Part shown: one piece after another, positions 59,145 through 64,000 of the stretch
Position numbering within the stretch: the first letter of the stretch is position 1
Layout of the letters: each line of letters begins with the position of its first letter
Assembly: GCA_024280885.1 (NCBI GenBank)
Contig: JAJRPF010000070.1
Span: forward strand, 1-64,000
Source of the DNA: Planctomycetota bacterium
Lineage (GTDB): Bacteria > Planctomycetota > JAJSAM01 > JAJVHW01
Length of the DNA: 64,000 nt
Direction: 5' to 3'
Made by a program: the position numbers and the translations under genes
The notes under the pieces: model-generated
What the model was told of the DNA's origin: nothing
Databases searched by the model: none
What the model saw: only the letters and a program-made list of their open reading frames with translations

Positions 59145-61097
59145 TCACTCCCAGTCGCCCACGAGTCCTGCGAGGCGCTCGACCCGCTCGGCCGATCCCA
59201 CGACCAGGAGGACGGTTCCGGCCTCGAGACGGGTGCTGGGTCCGGGGCTCACAGTGATGCGCCCCGACGGCGCATCGAGGGTCGCCACGATTTGAAGCCC
59301 CGTCTCGCCCGTGAGATCGACCTCGCAGAGTGCGCGACCGCACCACGGGGCTCGCGTCTGTACGATGACCGCTTCAAAACGCGTCGCACCGCCTGAGTCG
59401 CGCATCTCGTCGAGGAAGGTCGTCACGGCCGGGTGCAGGACCTCCGAGGCCATGCGGCGCCCGCCCAGGCGGCTCGCGGGAACCACGTGAGCTCCGGCGT
59501 GACCGAGCCTGCGAGCGGCACGCTCCTCGCGCGCCACGGCGACCACTCGCAAGTCGGGGTTGCCAACCCGCGCCGTGACGGCGACCACGAGATTGTCGCG
59601 GTCCGTCGGGAGGGCGGTCACGAGGCCCCGCGAGGTCATCACATCGGCTCGTTCGAGGGTCTCGAAGTCCTGCGCGCTCCCGTGAACGACGTCGAGATCC
59701 GCGTGTTGTTCGCGCAGCGCTGCGACGCGCGCCTCGTCGAGTTCGATCACGACGAGGCGTCGGCCGGATGCCCGCATTTCCTCGATGATGGGTCCTCCGA
59801 CAGCGCCGGAGCCACAGACGATGTAGTGCTCCGTTCGGTGCCCCGGAGAGTCGCATTCCGGGTGCAGGACCGGCGAGTCGTCGCGAGCGTGTACGTCGGC
59901 TGCGACCTCGTGCTCGGATGCGCCCGCGTGGATCCGCGCGGACGCCGATTCCAGCAGGGCGCGTCCCGCGAGGATCGCCACCTCGTCGCCCTCGTGGACG
60001 CGGGTCGTCGGGGGCGGGTTGTAGAGAAAGCGATCGCTGCGGACCGCGACCACGGCGCAGCCTTGGTTCGTCGCGAGGCCGAGTTCCGCCAGGGTCTTCC
60101 CCGATGCGGCAGCCCCGACGACGATGCCCCTCAGGTCGGGCTCGGCGTCGGACGCCAGACGGTCGAGGAACCACACCACGGACGGTCGGATGAGCTCGCT
60201 GGCGGCGCGCATGCCGATGAGCGCGTCGAGCGCGAGAACGGTGTCGGCGCCGCCGGCCTTGAGTCGCTTCGACGGAACCAGATGACCGCCCCGGCAGGCG
60301 ATGCGGAGCTGTGCGTTGAGATGGCGCGCCGTGACCACATTCACGAGGTTCAGACGGCCATCGGGAAGCAACGAGAGCAGCGCCCGCGCCTGTTCGACAC
60401 GCGCTTCCTGAAGAGCTTCCTCCTCGATCGCGTCGCCGTGAACACATGGCACGTTCGGGTGCACGGTCCGAAATGCCCGGAGCGCGTCGAGGTTCTCGTC
60501 CACCACGACGCAATCGACACCCACTTCGCGCAAGTGTTCGACGGCCTGTTGGCCGAGTTCCCCCGCGCCACAGATCACGACGTGGTCGGCCAATCCGGCC
60601 AGCCTCCGGCGGGTGCGCAGACGCCAGACGAGTTCGCCGTGGCCGTCCTCAACGAAGAACGACGTGGCCTGCGCGATGACGTAGAGGAAGAAGCCCATCG
60701 CCACGATCACCTGGATCGCCGTGAGCGAGCGCGTGAACGCGCTGTAGTCGGTCTCGAGCCGCTCCGTCAGCACGTCGTAGCCCGGGTTCTGATGAGCGTC
60801 CGTGGCGCTCTCCCAGCGATGACGTCCGCTGTCATCGACCCAGACCTCACAGAGTTCGGACCCGACCAGGTCGGTGTAGCCGACGGTCGTGACCGTGATC
60901 GCGGCAGCGTAGAAGCACTCGCTCAGCTCCCAGCGGTCATCGGAGAGGTCGAAGAACGACTTTCCGTAGCGAGCGTTCATCCCGACGACGCACCCGCCCG
61001 CGTAGTAGAGGAGCGTGGAGAGCAGCAGCACCGCCCCGCCAAGCAGGAGTGCCGACTTGCCGCGGCGGGTGAGATCGGCTGTGAATTCGTCGCGCAT
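59145..61097 (-). CDS. K+ channel with two RCK (TrkA) domains
   Basis: 650 residues from the ATG at 61097. Membrane helix 1 (about 15-34), pore helix and selectivity filter AITVTTVGYTDL (about 66-77; TVGYTD instead of TVGYGD), then a 45-residue insert before membrane helix 2 (about 124-148). Two Rossmann RCK modules follow: HVVICGAGELGQQAVEHL at about 172 and HYIVCGSGAVGGPIIEEM at about 430. Each carries a TrkA-C type segment (for example TRVHEGDEVAILAG, TRLEAGTVLLVVG). It likely controls K+ flux in response to cytosolic ligands. It is paired with the downstream Na+/H+ antiporter and diverges from a Ser/Thr kinase gene 123 bp away. Confidence 0.9.
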   Translation of the reverse strand: MRDEFTADLTRRGKSALLLGGAVLLLSTLLYYAGGCVVGMNARYGKSFFDLSDDRWELSECFYAAAITVTTVGYTDLVGSELCEVWVDDSGRHRWESATDAHQNPGYDVLTERLETDYSAFTRSLTAIQVIVAMGFFLYVIAQATSFFVEDGHGELVWRLRTRRRLAGLADHVVICGAGELGQQAVEHLREVGVDCVVVDENLDALRAFRTVHPNVPCVHGDAIEEEALQEARVEQARALLSLLPDGRLNLVNVVTARHLNAQLRIACRGGHLVPSKRLKAGGADTVLALDALIGMRAASELIRPSVVWFLDRLASDAEPDLRGIVVGAAASGKTLAELGLATNQGCAVVAVRSDRFLYNPPPTTRVHEGDEVAILAGRALLESASARIHAGASEHEVAADVHARDDSPVLHPECDSPGHRTEHYIVCGSGAVGGPIIEEMRASGRRLVVIELDEARVAALREQHADLDVVHGSAQDFETLERADVMTSRGLVTALPTDRDNLVVAVTARVGNPDLRVVAVAREERAARRLGHAGAHVVPASRLGGRRMASEVLHPAVTTFLDEMRDSGGATRFEAVIVQTRAPWCGRALCEVDLTGETGLQIVATLDAPSGRITVSPGPSTRLEAGTVLLVVGSAERVERLAGLVGDWE

Positions 61098-61220
61098 GTG
61101 CCCCGAAGTGACCACGGTCGCGCAAGGTGAGCAAGTGGCGTCTGGCCCGAGTTCCCCGTCGAGTCCGGATGCCGAGGTTGATCCGCACGTTCCCGCGTGT
61201 GTTCCCGATACCATCCCGGG

Positions 61221-64000
<2,780 letters not shown>

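Overview
The window is a GC-rich bacterial chromosome segment. It opens inside a 23S rRNA gene and closes inside a large protein kinase gene. The proteins point to a diderm: a SecDF fusion with YajC, many lipobox lipoproteins and a LolCDE-like exporter. Together with GATase-like/VWA proteins, exported HEAT/TPR proteins, a PknK-like kinase and an XPB helicase pair, this looks most like Planctomycetota. That is an inference from gene content; Myxococcota or a related high-GC group is not excluded. GTG and TTG starts are common, and genes often overlap at ATGA-type junctions. I see no transposase, integrase, phage gene or CRISPR array.

Layout. 1-3.9 kb: 23S and 5S rRNA, a strong hairpin, then tRNA-Ile(GAU) and tRNA-Ala(UGC) downstream of the 5S. 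3.9-12.9 kb: housekeeping genes (nadB-hflX, a LysM protein, yajC-secDF, mnmA, HU). 13-18.2 kb: an envelope or surface cluster. It holds a GATase-like/VWA protein broken by one in-frame TAG, HEAT and TPR lipoproteins and a coiled membrane-anchored protein. 18.3-22 kb: a 1222-residue DUF4388-TPR-PEGA-propeller protein. 22-26.2 kb: purC-purE-mtnA diverging from aroA. 26.2-32.3 kb: a STAND-type protein without the Walker A lysine, then glyQ, a TPR/HEAT protein and glyS. 32.3-36.3 kb: dacB, rarA and an inositol-monophosphatase-family enzyme. 36.4-40.4 kb: XPB-like helicase plus its Helicase_C_3 partner. 40.9-44.2 kb: an atypical J-protein plus an atypical Hsp70. 44.3-47.4 kb: zinc-ribbon protein, tRNA-Leu(CAA), PilZ protein, and an anti-sigma/RseB-like pair. 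47.7-52.9 kb: a HEAT-repeat exported protein, an Ada-type zinc-motif lipoprotein, a zinc-ribbon membrane protein, a tandem pair of 197-bp inverted-repeat elements, and a YhaN/SMC-like membrane protein with no P-loop. 53-55.7 kb: LolC/E-LolD-like exporter and a small lipoprotein. 56.2-61.1 kb: a K+ channel with two RCK domains and a Na+/H+ antiporter with a cyclic-nucleotide-binding domain. 61.2 kb to the end: kinase-AAA-TPR protein, incomplete.

The strongest candidates for something undescribed are three. First, the two 197-bp elements at 50612-51009, with near-perfect terminal inverted repeats, CTAG-type flanks and multi-hairpin interiors. Second, the VWA reading frame interrupted by a single TAG that itself forms part of a restart ribosome-binding site. 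Third, the in-frame 12-18 bp tandem repeats found in at least seven coding sequences, including housekeeping genes.
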